The notes: generated from the letters alone by a model not told the origin. Positions 7,464 through 15,754 are shown, numbered from the stretch's first letter. The stretch: 64,000 nt of DNA from Comamonadaceae bacterium (GCA_947450695.1 CANFWV010000002.1:1-64000); one strand, 5' to 3'. Program-made: numbers and translations.

Positions 7464-8813
7464 ATGCCATCCTCCATCATTGATTCCAAAATCTTCGGCG
7501 ACATGTTCAGCGACGCCGCCATGCGCCACGTCTGGAGCGACGAAAATCGCACTGCCAAATACCTCGATATCGAACGCGCGCTGGCCAAGGTGCAGGGCGA
7601 GCTCGGCATCATCCCGAAAGAAGCGGCCGCCGAAATCGTCAAGAACTGTGAGCCCAGCCAGATCGACTGGGCCAAGCTCAAGGCCAAGACCGAGCAAATC
7701 GGCTACCCGATCATTGCGGTGGTGAACCAGATCAACGCCAACTGCAAAGACAAACTCGGCGAGTACTGCCACTGGGGCGCCACCACGCAAGACATCACCG
7801 ACACGGCGGCCGTGTTGCAAATTCGCGAAGGCCTGGCGCTGGTTGAAGCCGACCTGAAAGACATCTCAGACTCGCTTGCCAAGCTGGCCCTGACGCACCG
7901 CAACACGCCGATCATTGGCCGAAGCAATTTGCAGCAAGCCACCCCGATCACCTTTGGCTACAAGATGGCCAGCATCTTGGCTGGCATTGAGCGCCACCGC
8001 GAACGACTGGAGCAACTCAAGCCGCGCGTGCTGGTCGGTGAATTCGGCGGCGCTTCGGGCACCTTGTCGTCGTTGGAAACCGGCGCTATGGAAACCCAGG
8101 CCGGCCTGATGAAGGAACTCGGCCTCGGTCAGCCGCTGATCTCGTGGCACACGGTGCGTGACAACTTTGCCGAAGTCGGTGCATTTCTGGGCATCGTTGG
8201 CGGCTCGCTTGGCAAGATCGCCATGGACGTCAAGTTGTTGATGCAAACCGAAGTGGCCGAAGTGTTTGAGCCTTTTGCGCCCGGCCGTGGTTCGTCGTCG
8301 ACCATGCCGCAAAAACGCAATCCGATTTCTTGCCTGTACATCCACGCCAACATCTCGGTGGTGCGCCAGCTCGCAGCGTCGCTGATGGACGCGATGGTGG
8401 CCGACCACGAGCGCTCGACCGGCCCGTGGGAAATTGAATGGGTGGCGATGCCGGAAATTTTCTGCCTGATGTCGGGCGCCTTGAAGCAGACCAAATTCAT
8501 CTTGGCCGGGCTGGAAGTGGACGCCGAGCAGATGCGCCGCAATATCGACATGACGCATGGTTTGGTGATGTCCGAGGCCGTGATGATGGGCCTAGGCCCT
8601 TACATCGGCCGCGAGTACGCGCACGATTTGGTCTATGACATCTGCCGCGACGCACTGCAGAAAAAACGCCCGCTGATCGATCTGTTGGCCGAGCATCCGG
8701 AGATCAACAAGCACGTCACGCGTGAGCAACTCGCTGGCTTCTGCGACCCGATGAACAACCTCGGGCAAGCCGGTGTGATGGTCGATCGCGTGCTGGCGGC
8801 GCGTCGGATCTGA
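7464..8813 (+). CDS. Adenylosuccinate lyase / 3-carboxymuconate cycloisomerase family lyase
   Basis: A 449-residue member of the fumarase/aspartase superfamily. It shows the signature GSSSTMPQKRNPIS at about residues 276-289 (flexible catalytic loop), GATTQDITDTA near residue 95, and the substrate-binding RSNLQQATPITFG near 153. The motif mix is closer to PcaB/adenylosuccinate lyase-like catabolic lyases than to housekeeping PurB, and its neighbours are a Bug receptor and a LysR regulator rather than purine genes. A role in beta-elimination or cycloisomerisation of an imported polycarboxylate is inferred. The ATG is chosen from the family N-terminus; the upstream AAGAAGAAGCC gives a moderate ribosome site. 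Confidence 0.85.
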   Translation: MPSSIIDSKIFGDMFSDAAMRHVWSDENRTAKYLDIERALAKVQGELGIIPKEAAAEIVKNCEPSQIDWAKLKAKTEQIGYPIIAVVNQINANCKDKLGEYCHWGATTQDITDTAAVLQIREGLALVEADLKDISDSLAKLALTHRNTPIIGRSNLQQATPITFGYKMASILAGIERHRERLEQLKPRVLVGEFGGASGTLSSLETGAMETQAGLMKELGLGQPLISWHTVRDNFAEVGAFLGIVGGSLGKIAMDVKLLMQTEVAEVFEPFAPGRGSSSTMPQKRNPISCLYIHANISVVRQLAASLMDAMVADHERSTGPWEIEWVAMPEIFCLMSGALKQTKFILAGLEVDAEQMRRNIDMTHGLVMSEAVMMGLGPYIGREYAHDLVYDICRDALQKKRPLIDLLAEHPEINKHVTREQLAGFCDPMNNLGQAGVMVDRVLAARRI

Positions 8814-8822
8814 CCCTAGAAT

Positions 8823-8857
8823 CCGCAGGGCGGACCCTGCGGCTGTCCTTCAGGACA
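8823..8857 (+). other. Two tandem hairpins between lyase and Bug genes
   Basis: CCGCAGGG and CCCTGCGG (8823-8830, 8835-8842) form a perfect 8-base stem with a CGGA loop. TGTCC and GGACA (8844-8848, 8853-8857) form a second 5-base stem with a TTCA loop one base later. There is no T-run after either, so they look more like an RNA stability or attenuation element than a standard terminator. They separate the LysR-controlled lyase unit from the next Bug-led cassette. Confidence 0.5.
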
Positions 8858-8897
8858 AGCAGACCCAAAGATATTCATCAGAATACGGGAGACAACG

Positions 8898-9899
8898 ATG
8901 CAAAGCTCGCACAGACTTTTTCGGACTGGCCCGCTGTGGCGAGGTCTGCTTGGCGTTTTTTTCTTAGTCGGTGCCCTCGCTGCCCATGCGCAGGGTTACC
9001 CGTCGAAGCCGATTCGCTTGGTGATCGGCTTCGGCCCCGGTGGGCTTGGCGACATGGTTGCGCGGGCGCTGGCTCTGAAAATGACTGAGTCCATGGGCCA
9101 AAGTGTCTTGGTCGAAAATATGCCTGGAGCGGGGGGCATCACGGCGGCTTCCAGCGTGGCACGCGCGGCGCCAGACGGCTACACATTGCTGCTGGTCAGC
9201 GGCCAGAACGCTTTCAGTCCGTCACTGTTCAAGTCGCTGCCGTACGACCCGGTCAACAGCTTCAGCATGATTTCCACCTTGGGCACTTTTCACTATTTGG
9301 TGGTGGTCGACAAGGACAGTCCGCTCAAAACGCTGCGGGATCTGTTGGCTTTGGCCCAGAGCGACCCAGCCCATTTCAACGTGGGCACCATCAATATCGG
9401 CAGCGCTCAGAACCTGTCCGCACAACTGCTGTTCAGCATGGCCAAAATCGACGTCCCGATTGTGCCGTTCAAGTCGACCGGCGATGTGATCACGGCGCTG
9501 CGTGGACAGAGCATTCAGGTCGGCGTTGAAACCACCACCGGTGTGATTGGTCAGGTGAAGGGCGGCGCCCTGCGCGCGATCGCGGCCTCGTCGCCGAAAC
9601 GATTGGCCATCTTGCCCGACATCCCCACTGTCGCCGAAAGCGGCCTGCCCGGATTGGCAACGTTTGAAGCCGATTCATGGAACGGCATCGTCGCACCGGC
9701 AGGCACACCGCGTGAAGTCGTCATGCGGTTAAACCGCGAAATCGCCAAGGCCATCGGTGCGCCAGATGTGAGGCAACGTCTTCAAGCCTTGGGCATTGAG
9801 CCCGGTTTCAGCACACCCGAGGAGATGAAGCAGGTCTTCATTCGCGACGGCCTCAAGTGGGGTGCGGTGATCAGGCAGGCCAACATCGACAAGCAATGA
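8898..9899 (+). CDS. Bug/TctC-family periplasmic solute receptor
   Basis: A 333-residue orphan TTT receptor with an N-terminal signal (about residues 15-31, ending ALAAHAQ). Family motifs: YPSKPIRLVIGFGPGGLGDMVARAL, ENMPGAGGITAASSVARAAPDGYT, IPTVAESGLPG. The usual acidic residue after the PGG loop is kept (Gly-Asp). A GGGAGACAACG ribosome site precedes the ATG. It heads a co-directional run of an aldolase, two hydroxyacid dehydrogenases, an RraA-like protein and a lactonase-like protein, so the ligand is probably a hydroxy- or sugar acid (inference from context). Confidence 0.92.
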   Translation: MQSSHRLFRTGPLWRGLLGVFFLVGALAAHAQGYPSKPIRLVIGFGPGGLGDMVARALALKMTESMGQSVLVENMPGAGGITAASSVARAAPDGYTLLLVSGQNAFSPSLFKSLPYDPVNSFSMISTLGTFHYLVVVDKDSPLKTLRDLLALAQSDPAHFNVGTINIGSAQNLSAQLLFSMAKIDVPIVPFKSTGDVITALRGQSIQVGVETTTGVIGQVKGGALRAIAASSPKRLAILPDIPTVAESGLPGLATFEADSWNGIVAPAGTPREVVMRLNREIAKAIGAPDVRQRLQALGIEPGFSTPEEMKQVFIRDGLKWGAVIRQANIDKQ

Positions 9900-9943
9900 T
9901 GATCAAAGAATAAGCACAGAACGTGATGACCACAGGAAAAAAT

Positions 9944-10708
9944 ATGAGCATGACAAAAGAAGAGCAGCAGCTGAGAGTCGACCTCGCCGCCTGCTATCGC
10001 TTGGTGGACCTGTACGGCATGAGTGACATGCTGCTCAACCACATCTCGGCTCGGGTGCCGGGCGACGAGGTGCACTTTCTCATCAACCCGTTTGGCATGA
10101 TGTATGACGAGGTCACCGCCTCCAATTTGATCAAAGTCGCTCTGGACGGCACCGTCATCAGCAATCCGAATCCGCAATACACCGTCAACCTGCCCGGCTA
10201 TGTGATTCACAGCGCGATCCACGGTGCGCGTCACGATGTTGGTTGCGTGCTGCACACGCATACACCGGCGGGCATGGCGGTCTCTGCGTTGGAATGCGGG
10301 CTGCTCCCGCTCAACCAGACGGCGATGCGTTTTGCGGGAAGCGTGGCGTACCACGACTTCGAGGGCGTGGCGGTCGACACCGGCGAACGTCAGCGCTTGG
10401 TGGAAGATCTCGGCAACAACGATGTGATGATTTTGCGCAACCACGGACTGTTGGCGGTCGGTCAAACCGTGGCTGAAGCCTTCGTGAATATTCACCGCCT
10501 TGAGCGCGCTTGCCTGACCCAGTTGCTGACCCTGTCCAGCGGCGCCAAGATACAGATGCCCATCGCGGAGGTCGTCAACAAGACGTTCAACCAGTTGCGC
10601 CGGGCGCCATCACCCGACGCCGCCGGCAGGTTTCCACCGCACGGTGAGCGCGAGTGGCCAGCGCTGCTGCGCAGACTGGACAAAATTGACCCGAGCTATC
10701 GCAACTAA
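9944..10708 (+). CDS. Class II aldolase/adducin-family protein
   Basis: About 254 residues from the chosen ATG, which has an ACAGGAAAA ribosome site; another in-frame ATG lies 21 bases upstream. The class II aldolase/adducin fold covers most of the protein. Metal ligands are visible: HTHTPAG (His104 and His106) and the third His in LRNHGLLAVG near residue 166. Relatives are zinc-dependent aldolases (fuculose-phosphate type), RhaD and RulE-like epimerases, and decarboxylases such as those acting on 4-hydroxy acids. Here it sits between a Bug receptor and a D-2-hydroxyacid dehydrogenase, consistent with cleavage or decarboxylation of an imported hydroxy acid. The precise substrate is unknown. 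Confidence 0.85.
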   Translation: MSMTKEEQQLRVDLAACYRLVDLYGMSDMLLNHISARVPGDEVHFLINPFGMMYDEVTASNLIKVALDGTVISNPNPQYTVNLPGYVIHSAIHGARHDVGCVLHTHTPAGMAVSALECGLLPLNQTAMRFAGSVAYHDFEGVAVDTGERQRLVEDLGNNDVMILRNHGLLAVGQTVAEAFVNIHRLERACLTQLLTLSSGAKIQMPIAEVVNKTFNQLRRAPSPDAAGRFPPHGEREWPALLRRLDKIDPSYRN

Positions 10709-10722
10709 CCAGACCCCTATCC

Positions 10723-11676
10723 ATGAACAGACCTCGCGTATTACAGATTGGCCCCATCACACCGCCACTCGATGCAAAACTCCCTGAACTGGTAGACCTT
10801 CACCCACTGTGGAAAGAGGTCAACCCAGCGCAGTTTTTAGCTGAGCACGGCGCCGAGTTCAAGGGCATCGTCACGCATGTGCGGCACGCTTGCCCAGCCA
10901 GTTTGCTGGCAGCATTGCCCCAGGTTGGCGCGATCTCCAGTTTTGGGGCCGGCTACGACAAAATTGACATGGCGGCGGCTTATCAGCGCGGTATTCAGGT
11001 GGCCAACACGCCCAACGTCCTGAATGGCTGCGTTGCCGATTTGGCATTGGGTTTGATGATCGATGTGGCCCGCGGCCTGTCGGCCACAGATCGTTTTGTG
11101 CGCCGTGGTGACTGGGCCAAGGGCCAGCAGAGACCCTTGATGACGCGTGTCGCCGGTAAAAAAGTAGGACTGATCGGCTTTGGCGGTATCGGCCAAACGA
11201 TTGCCAAGCGCGTTGCTGGCTTTGAGATGGACGTGCGCTACCACACGCGCCGTCCGGTCCCGGGCGTTTCGCAGTTGCACATGCCCGACTTAATGGCGCT
11301 GGCTCGCTGGGCTGATTTTCTCGTGGTGGCTTGCATTGGAGGGCCAACGACGCAGCACCTGGTGTCTGCGCAGGTGCTGCAGGCGTTGGGACCCGAAGGT
11401 ATTTTGGTCAATATCGCGCGCGGTTCGGTGGTGGACGAAGCAGCGCTGGTCACGGCCTTGAAAGACGGGCTGATTTTTGGCGCTGGCATGGATGTGTTTG
11501 AGAACGAACCCAACGTGCCCGATGACCTGATGGCCTTGGACAACGTCGTGATGATGTCGCACATTGCCGGCTTCACCCGTGAGTCACGACTTGAAATGGA
11601 ACAACTGGTCTGCGACAACCTGATGGCGTATTTTGAAACCGGAAAAGTTCTCACCCCGGTTGAATCCGCCTTTTAA
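10723..11676 (+). CDS. D-2-hydroxyacid dehydrogenase (NAD(P)-dependent), copy 1
   Basis: A 317-residue member of the D-isomer-specific 2-hydroxyacid dehydrogenase family, which interconverts 2-oxo and D-2-hydroxy acids. The nucleotide-binding loop GFGGIG lies near residue 150. The catalytic triad is present: Arg in NIARGS (about 233), Glu in FENEPNVPD (about 262) and His in MSHIAGFT (about 280). The substrate loop FGAGYDKID is kept. The residue after the nucleotide loop strand is Thr-Arg-Arg (YHTRRPVPG), which suggests NADP(H) preference as in glyoxylate/hydroxypyruvate reductases (inference). A clear paralogue lies 3.7 kb downstream in the same cassette. Confidence 0.9.
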   Translation: MNRPRVLQIGPITPPLDAKLPELVDLHPLWKEVNPAQFLAEHGAEFKGIVTHVRHACPASLLAALPQVGAISSFGAGYDKIDMAAAYQRGIQVANTPNVLNGCVADLALGLMIDVARGLSATDRFVRRGDWAKGQQRPLMTRVAGKKVGLIGFGGIGQTIAKRVAGFEMDVRYHTRRPVPGVSQLHMPDLMALARWADFLVVACIGGPTTQHLVSAQVLQALGPEGILVNIARGSVVDEAALVTALKDGLIFGAGMDVFENEPNVPDDLMALDNVVMMSHIAGFTRESRLEMEQLVCDNLMAYFETGKVLTPVESAF

Positions 11677-11769
11677 AGCAGACATAGCTGGTATAGCTGA
11701 CGTGGCATGACTGACCCGCTAACGGCGCCCATAATCGGCCCATCTAAAAAGCCATACAGGAGACAAGAC

Positions 11770-11814
11770 ATGAAAAATGGCAAAAAAATAAATACAAGCG
11801 GGCGCTGGTGCTGA
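11770..11814 (+). CDS. Short leader ORF (14 codons) stop-start coupled to the RraA-like gene
   Basis: ATG at 11770 follows an excellent ribosome site (CAGGAGACAAGAC). It encodes a 14-residue lysine-rich peptide beginning MKNGKKINTSG and ends with TGA at 11812-11814. The last base of that stop is the A of the next ATG (11814), so the two share TGATG. No other ribosome site stands before the RraA-like ORF. Two readings are possible: a true coupled leader peptide, or a frameshift in the sequence that separates the real N-terminus of the RraA-like protein. Known RraA-type proteins usually begin near the downstream ATG, which favours the leader. Confidence 0.45.
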   Translation: MKNGKKINTSGRWC

Positions 11815-12542
11815 TGGACAAAAAACTCACAGGCCGTGTCCCGCCCGAAGCCATCCGAACCATGACGCTGCAGCGGCTGCCGGCCGACCTGTTGCAACGC
11901 TTCGCCGCCATAGAAGACCTCACGGGAACGCTATCCGACGCGATGGACAACTTGGGCATCGCTGGCGCCATACCGGCGTGTGTTTTGGCGCCGACCTTGC
12001 CGCTCAAGCGCCTTTTAGGTCAGGCCGTCACGGTGCGTAATGTGGAGCGGACCGACAGCCCGATGCGCAGTGCCGCAAGCGGTAAGGGAAAGATGGGTGA
12101 ACACGAAGCCTACAACCTCGCGGAGCCTGGCGACGTGGTGGTGATTGAAGGTCTGACTGGGGTGTCCAACATGGGTGGGCAGTCGGCCACCGTAGCGCAC
12201 AGTGCGCAATGTGCCGGTGCGGTCATTGATGGATCGTTTCGGGACCCAGATGCCTCGCGTGGACTCGGCTTTCCGATCTGGTCTCGTGGCGTGACACCTA
12301 TTACCGGTAAGTGGCGTCTGGAAACCGTCGAGATCAATGGTCGTGTGCGCATCGCCGGTGTCTCGGTGAATGCCGGCGACTTGGTCGCGGCCGATGAGGC
12401 CGGCGTCGTGTTCGTGCCCTTGGTTCACGCTGCCGCCGTGCTGGCCGAGGCGGAGAAGATCGATCAAGGTGACCGCCGCCAAAAGAGCGACATCCAAGCC
12501 GGTATCGATCTGGCGACGTTGGCCGCCACCAAATACAAATAA
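11814..12542 (+). CDS. RraA-family protein (4-hydroxy-4-methyl-2-oxoglutarate aldolase-like)
   Basis: About 242 residues from ATG 11814; an in-frame GTG lies 6 bases earlier. The fold and motifs are those of HMG/CHA aldolases and of RraA: SDAMDNLGI near residue 40, the GGQSATVAHSAQCAGAVIDG stretch with Asp-Gly and the metal and substrate residues in DGSFRD (about 138-143), and VNAGDLVAADEAGVVFVP near the C-terminus. Catabolic family members cleave 4-hydroxy-4-methyl-2-oxoglutarate or decarboxylate oxaloacetate. In this cassette a role in retro-aldol cleavage of a 4-hydroxy-2-oxo acid is a reasonable inference. Translation probably depends on the overlapping leader ORF. Confidence 0.85.
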   Translation: MDKKLTGRVPPEAIRTMTLQRLPADLLQRFAAIEDLTGTLSDAMDNLGIAGAIPACVLAPTLPLKRLLGQAVTVRNVERTDSPMRSAASGKGKMGEHEAYNLAEPGDVVVIEGLTGVSNMGGQSATVAHSAQCAGAVIDGSFRDPDASRGLGFPIWSRGVTPITGKWRLETVEINGRVRIAGVSVNAGDLVAADEAGVVFVPLVHAAAVLAEAEKIDQGDRRQKSDIQAGIDLATLAATKYK

Positions 12543-12560
12543 AAAATAGACAGAGCACAC

Positions 12561-13457
12561 ATGAAGACAGAAACCGATCTCCAAATTGATTGCGTTGTGC
12601 AGTCCGCCGACATTCTGGGTGAAGTGCCGCGTTGGTGTGACCGCAGCCAGCGCCTCTGGTGGGTCGATGTGCGGCGTCCGGCGTTGCAGTACGTGCATCC
12701 CGCATCGGGACGCTATGCGGCCCAGCGACTGCATCCCGACCTCGTCACGGGTTCCATGGCGCTTCGGGAATCAGCCGGCTTCGTGCTGGCCACGGGCACC
12801 GGCATTTACCTTTACGACCCCGCCACCGAACTGCCAGCGAAGCCCATCGCACACCCTGAAGAGGGCCGACCAGGCATGCGGCTGAATGACGGCAAATGCG
12901 ACCGCCGAGGTCGCTTCTGGGTCGGCAGCATGCACGACACGCAGCGCGACCCTGTGGGCACGTTGTACCGTTTGGACGCAGACCACAGCTGCACCGCCAT
13001 GTTGGACGGTTTTGTGCTGCCCAATTCACTGTGCTGGAGCCCTGACGACAAAACCATGTACTTTTCCGACACACACAACCAAGTGCTGTGGGCTTTTGAT
13101 TACGACATTGACGCCGGTGCCATCTCCAATCGGCGGGTGCTCAAAGACTGGTCCTACCAAGTCGGCCGGCCCGACGGCGCGACCGTGGACGCCGAAGGTT
13201 TCCTGTGGATCTGCATGGTGGCGTCTGGGCAGCTGATGCGTCTTGCTCCTGATGGGCGAATTGACCGCATCATCCAGTTGCCTGTCACCAACCCAACTTG
13301 CCCGGCCTTCGGTGGCGAGCGTCTCGACCGGCTGTACATCACCAGCCATTCGCAACGCTTCACGCCTGAGCAGCAGGCCCGCGAGCCACTCGCCGGTGCA
13401 CTGCTGGCGCTGGATGTCGGCGTGTCCGGCCTTCCTGAACCCCGCTTCGCGGGCTGA
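12561..13457 (+). CDS. SMP-30/gluconolactonase-family protein
   Basis: A 298-residue six-bladed beta-propeller of the SMP-30/gluconolaconase/LRE family. The metal ligands are recognisable: Glu in LGEVPRW near residue 16, Asn-Asp in MRLNDGKCDRRGRFWVGSM near 103, Asn in PNSLCWSPD near 153, and Asp in GRPDGATVDAEGF near 207. These enzymes hydrolyse sugar-acid lactones. It lies 18 bases after the RraA-like gene and 29 before a Bug receptor, so it is part of the same operon and supports a sugar-acid or aldonic-lactone theme for the cassette. Confidence 0.88.
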   Translation: MKTETDLQIDCVVQSADILGEVPRWCDRSQRLWWVDVRRPALQYVHPASGRYAAQRLHPDLVTGSMALRESAGFVLATGTGIYLYDPATELPAKPIAHPEEGRPGMRLNDGKCDRRGRFWVGSMHDTQRDPVGTLYRLDADHSCTAMLDGFVLPNSLCWSPDDKTMYFSDTHNQVLWAFDYDIDAGAISNRRVLKDWSYQVGRPDGATVDAEGFLWICMVASGQLMRLAPDGRIDRIIQLPVTNPTCPAFGGERLDRLYITSHSQRFTPEQQAREPLAGALLALDVGVSGLPEPRFAG

Positions 13458-13486
13458 TTTTTCGTCATACATCTGGAGACAAACTC

Positions 13487-14440
13487 ATGCGTCGCTTTCA
13501 ATTTTTCGCCGTGCTGCTGGCCTGCTTGGCGGCTTCCACCGCCGGAGCGCAAGGCGCTAATGAAGCCGTGAAGATCATCGTGCCTTTTGCTGCTGGCGGG
13601 CCTGCCGATCAGATCGCGCGGATTATTTCCACCCCACTGGGCGTGCAGCTCGGCAAGACGGTGCTCGTGGACAACCGCGGCGGTGCGGGTGGCATTGTGG
13701 GTGGCAATGTCGTGGCCAAGGCGCCGGCAGATGGCATGACCTTGCTGCTGAGCACGTCCAGCTTGGTGATGACGGCTGGCACCACGCCAAAGATGCCCTA
13801 CAACGCGCGCAAAGACCTTGAGCCGGTCTACCTGCTAGGCGAGGTTCAGACCATGATTGCGGTGCGAAATTCGCTTGGTGTCAACACCTTGGCCGAGTTG
13901 GTCGCCAAGGCCAAAGGGTCAGACAAACTGAATTACGGTTCGACGGGCGTGGGCGGCACCATGCATATCGGCGCCGAACTGCTGGCTAAAGCCGGCAATG
14001 TGCAGATGGTGCACATCCCCTACCGCGGGGCCGCACCGGCGCTGGTCGACCTGATGGGCGGCACAGTCGACCTTGTCAATGCCGATGTCCCCGTGCTGCG
14101 CCCTTACATCAAGGATGGTCGCCTGAAAGGCTTGGCTGTTTTCGATACCAAGCGTTCGCCGCAACTGCCCGATGTGCCGACCTCTGCCGAGGCTGGCTTC
14201 CCGACCTTGCAGATGACCAACTGGTATGGGGTCTTGTTGCCAGCGGGCACACCTGCTGACATCCGTCAAAAACTGGAAACCGCACTGGCGAATGTTGTGC
14301 GTCAGCCCGACGTTGCAGCCAAGCTGGCTGAAGCTGGCTTTAGCAATCCACGTGACCACGTCGGCTTCAAAGCCCGCCTGGATGCGGACTTTGACCGCTG
14401 GCTACCGTGGCTCAAGGAAGCCAATATCCGCACAGAATGA
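13487..14440 (+). CDS. Bug/TctC-family periplasmic solute receptor
   Basis: A 317-residue orphan TTT receptor. Signal peptide about residues 1-21 (ending STAGAQG). Motifs: VKIIVPFAAGGPADQIARI, LVDNRGGAGGIVGGNVVAKAPADG, VPTSAEAGFPTL. The ATG has the CTGGAGACAAACTC site typical of this genome. This is the second Bug receptor of the hydroxyacid cassette, and its stop overlaps the start of the second hydroxyacid dehydrogenase (ATGA). The close coupling of a receptor with a 2-hydroxyacid dehydrogenase suggests that its ligand is a 2-oxo or 2-hydroxy carboxylate (inference). Confidence 0.92.
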   Translation: MRRFQFFAVLLACLAASTAGAQGANEAVKIIVPFAAGGPADQIARIISTPLGVQLGKTVLVDNRGGAGGIVGGNVVAKAPADGMTLLLSTSSLVMTAGTTPKMPYNARKDLEPVYLLGEVQTMIAVRNSLGVNTLAELVAKAKGSDKLNYGSTGVGGTMHIGAELLAKAGNVQMVHIPYRGAAPALVDLMGGTVDLVNADVPVLRPYIKDGRLKGLAVFDTKRSPQLPDVPTSAEAGFPTLQMTNWYGVLLPAGTPADIRQKLETALANVVRQPDVAAKLAEAGFSNPRDHVGFKARLDADFDRWLPWLKEANIRTE

Positions 14441-15402
14441 GCACACTTCACAATCAAGCGACCGAAGCCGCGCCCGAGCTGCTCATGCTCGGGCCGCTGC
14501 CACCGGGGCTGATGCAGCTGTTGCAAGCGCACTACCGGCTTCATCCCCTCTGGACGGAGCCCGACCGCGCCGCCTTTCTGCAATCGAACGGGGACCGTTT
14601 TGCGGGGGGCGTCACCATGTCGCGTCACGGCGGTCAAGCCGATGTCATGGCGTGTCTGAGCGGGCGCGTGCTCGCCTGTTTCGGCGTTGGGTTTGAAGGC
14701 ATCGATCTGCAGGCCGCGGCCTTGCACAACGTAGCCGTCAGCACCACGCCAGACGTGCTGACGCACTGCGTGGCCGACATTGCTTTCGGACTGATTCTGT
14801 CAACCGCGCGGCAAATTGTGGCGGCCGACCGGTTTGTCCAAGCCGGGCACTGGAAAGCGGGTCTGTTTCCGCTCGCCAACCGCGTCAGTGGCAAGCGGCT
14901 GGGCATCGTCGGCCTAGGACGCATTGGCGCCACGATTGCCCGCCGGTCAAGCGGTTTTGACATGGCCGTGCGCTACCACGGCCGCCACGCGCAGGCGGAC
15001 GTGGCCTACGGCTTTGAGCCCGACTTGTTGGCGCTGGCGCGCTGGGCCGACTTCTTGGTGATTGCCTGTCTTGGCGGGCCGACGACAAAGCATCTGATTT
15101 CTGCCGCCGTGTTGGAAGCGTTGGGACCCAAGGGCTTTCTGATCAATATCTCGCGCGGTTCGGTGATCGATGAAGGCGCGCTGGTGCAAGCCATCGCCAA
15201 CGGTACGATTGCCGGTGCCGGGCTGGATGTGTTTGAGCAGGAACCGCATGTGCCGGATGGGCTGCTCAACAACGACCGTGTCGTGGTGCTGCCTCACGTG
15301 GCCGCCACCACGCACGAAACCCGTGCCGCCATGGAGCATTTGGTGGCCGACAACCTCGCCGCTTATTTCAAGACCGGCCAAGTGCTCACGCCGCCGGGCT
15401 GA
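14437..15402 (+). CDS. D-2-hydroxyacid dehydrogenase, copy 2
   Basis: About 321 residues from ATG 14437, which overlaps the preceding stop as ATGA; a longer in-frame start 30 bases upstream would lie inside the Bug gene. The nucleotide loop GLGRIG sits near residue 152. Catalytic Arg (NISRGSV), Glu (FEQEPHVPD) and His (LPHVAATT) are all present. It shares extended blocks with copy 1, for example LALARWADFLV followed by GGPTT, and a common LHPLW near the N-terminus. The two are paralogues that diverged inside one operon, perhaps for different chain lengths or for opposite directions of the redox reaction. The loop after the cofactor strand is YHGRHAQ. Confidence 0.9.
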   Translation: MSTLHNQATEAAPELLMLGPLPPGLMQLLQAHYRLHPLWTEPDRAAFLQSNGDRFAGGVTMSRHGGQADVMACLSGRVLACFGVGFEGIDLQAAALHNVAVSTTPDVLTHCVADIAFGLILSTARQIVAADRFVQAGHWKAGLFPLANRVSGKRLGIVGLGRIGATIARRSSGFDMAVRYHGRHAQADVAYGFEPDLLALARWADFLVIACLGGPTTKHLISAAVLEALGPKGFLINISRGSVIDEGALVQAIANGTIAGAGLDVFEQEPHVPDGLLNNDRVVVLPHVAATTHETRAAMEHLVADNLAAYFKTGQVLTPPG

Positions 15403-15436
15403 TCTTTCGCCCAACCATTGACTATTGAAGGCCATC

Positions 15437-15754
15437 ATGATCTTTGAACACCGAACCTACACCGTGGCGCATGGCCAGATGGAAACTTACCTGGCACGCT
15501 ATGAGAAGCATGCGCTGCCTTTGCAGCTCAAGCACCTTGGTCGGCTGCTTGGGTTCTTTGTCAGTGAAATCGGTCCACTTAACCAAGTCGTGCACATTTG
15601 GGTCTACGACAGCCTGGCAGACCGTGAACAGCGTCGCGTCGCACTCGACGCCGATCCGGCCTGGACGGCCTTCAAGGAAATCAACCGCGGCACCTTTGTG
15701 CAGCAGGACGTGAAGATCCTGCGCGGAACGCGGTTCAACCCCACGTTGATTTAG
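15437..15754 (+). CDS. NIPSNAP-family small protein
   Basis: About 105 residues, a single dimeric alpha+beta barrel-type NIPSNAP domain: MIFEHRTYTV at the start, LGFFVSEIGPLNQVVHIWVYDSLADR in the middle, and KILRGTRFNP at the end. A GAAGG site lies 7 bases before the chosen ATG; a TTG 12 bases upstream is the longer alternative. The biochemical role of the family is poorly defined. In Burkholderiales such genes often accompany Bug receptors and catabolic enzymes, and here it closes the hydroxyacid cassette 35 bases after the second dehydrogenase. Confidence 0.8.
   Translation: MIFEHRTYTVAHGQMETYLARYEKHALPLQLKHLGRLLGFFVSEIGPLNQVVHIWVYDSLADREQRRVALDADPAWTAFKEINRGTFVQQDVKILRGTRFNPTLI

Noticed and set aside
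7464-8813. Housekeeping purB
   Set aside because: The signature loop fits the superfamily, but the LysR/Bug context and the PcaB-like RSNLQQATPITFG segment favour a catabolic lyase; kept as a family-level call only.
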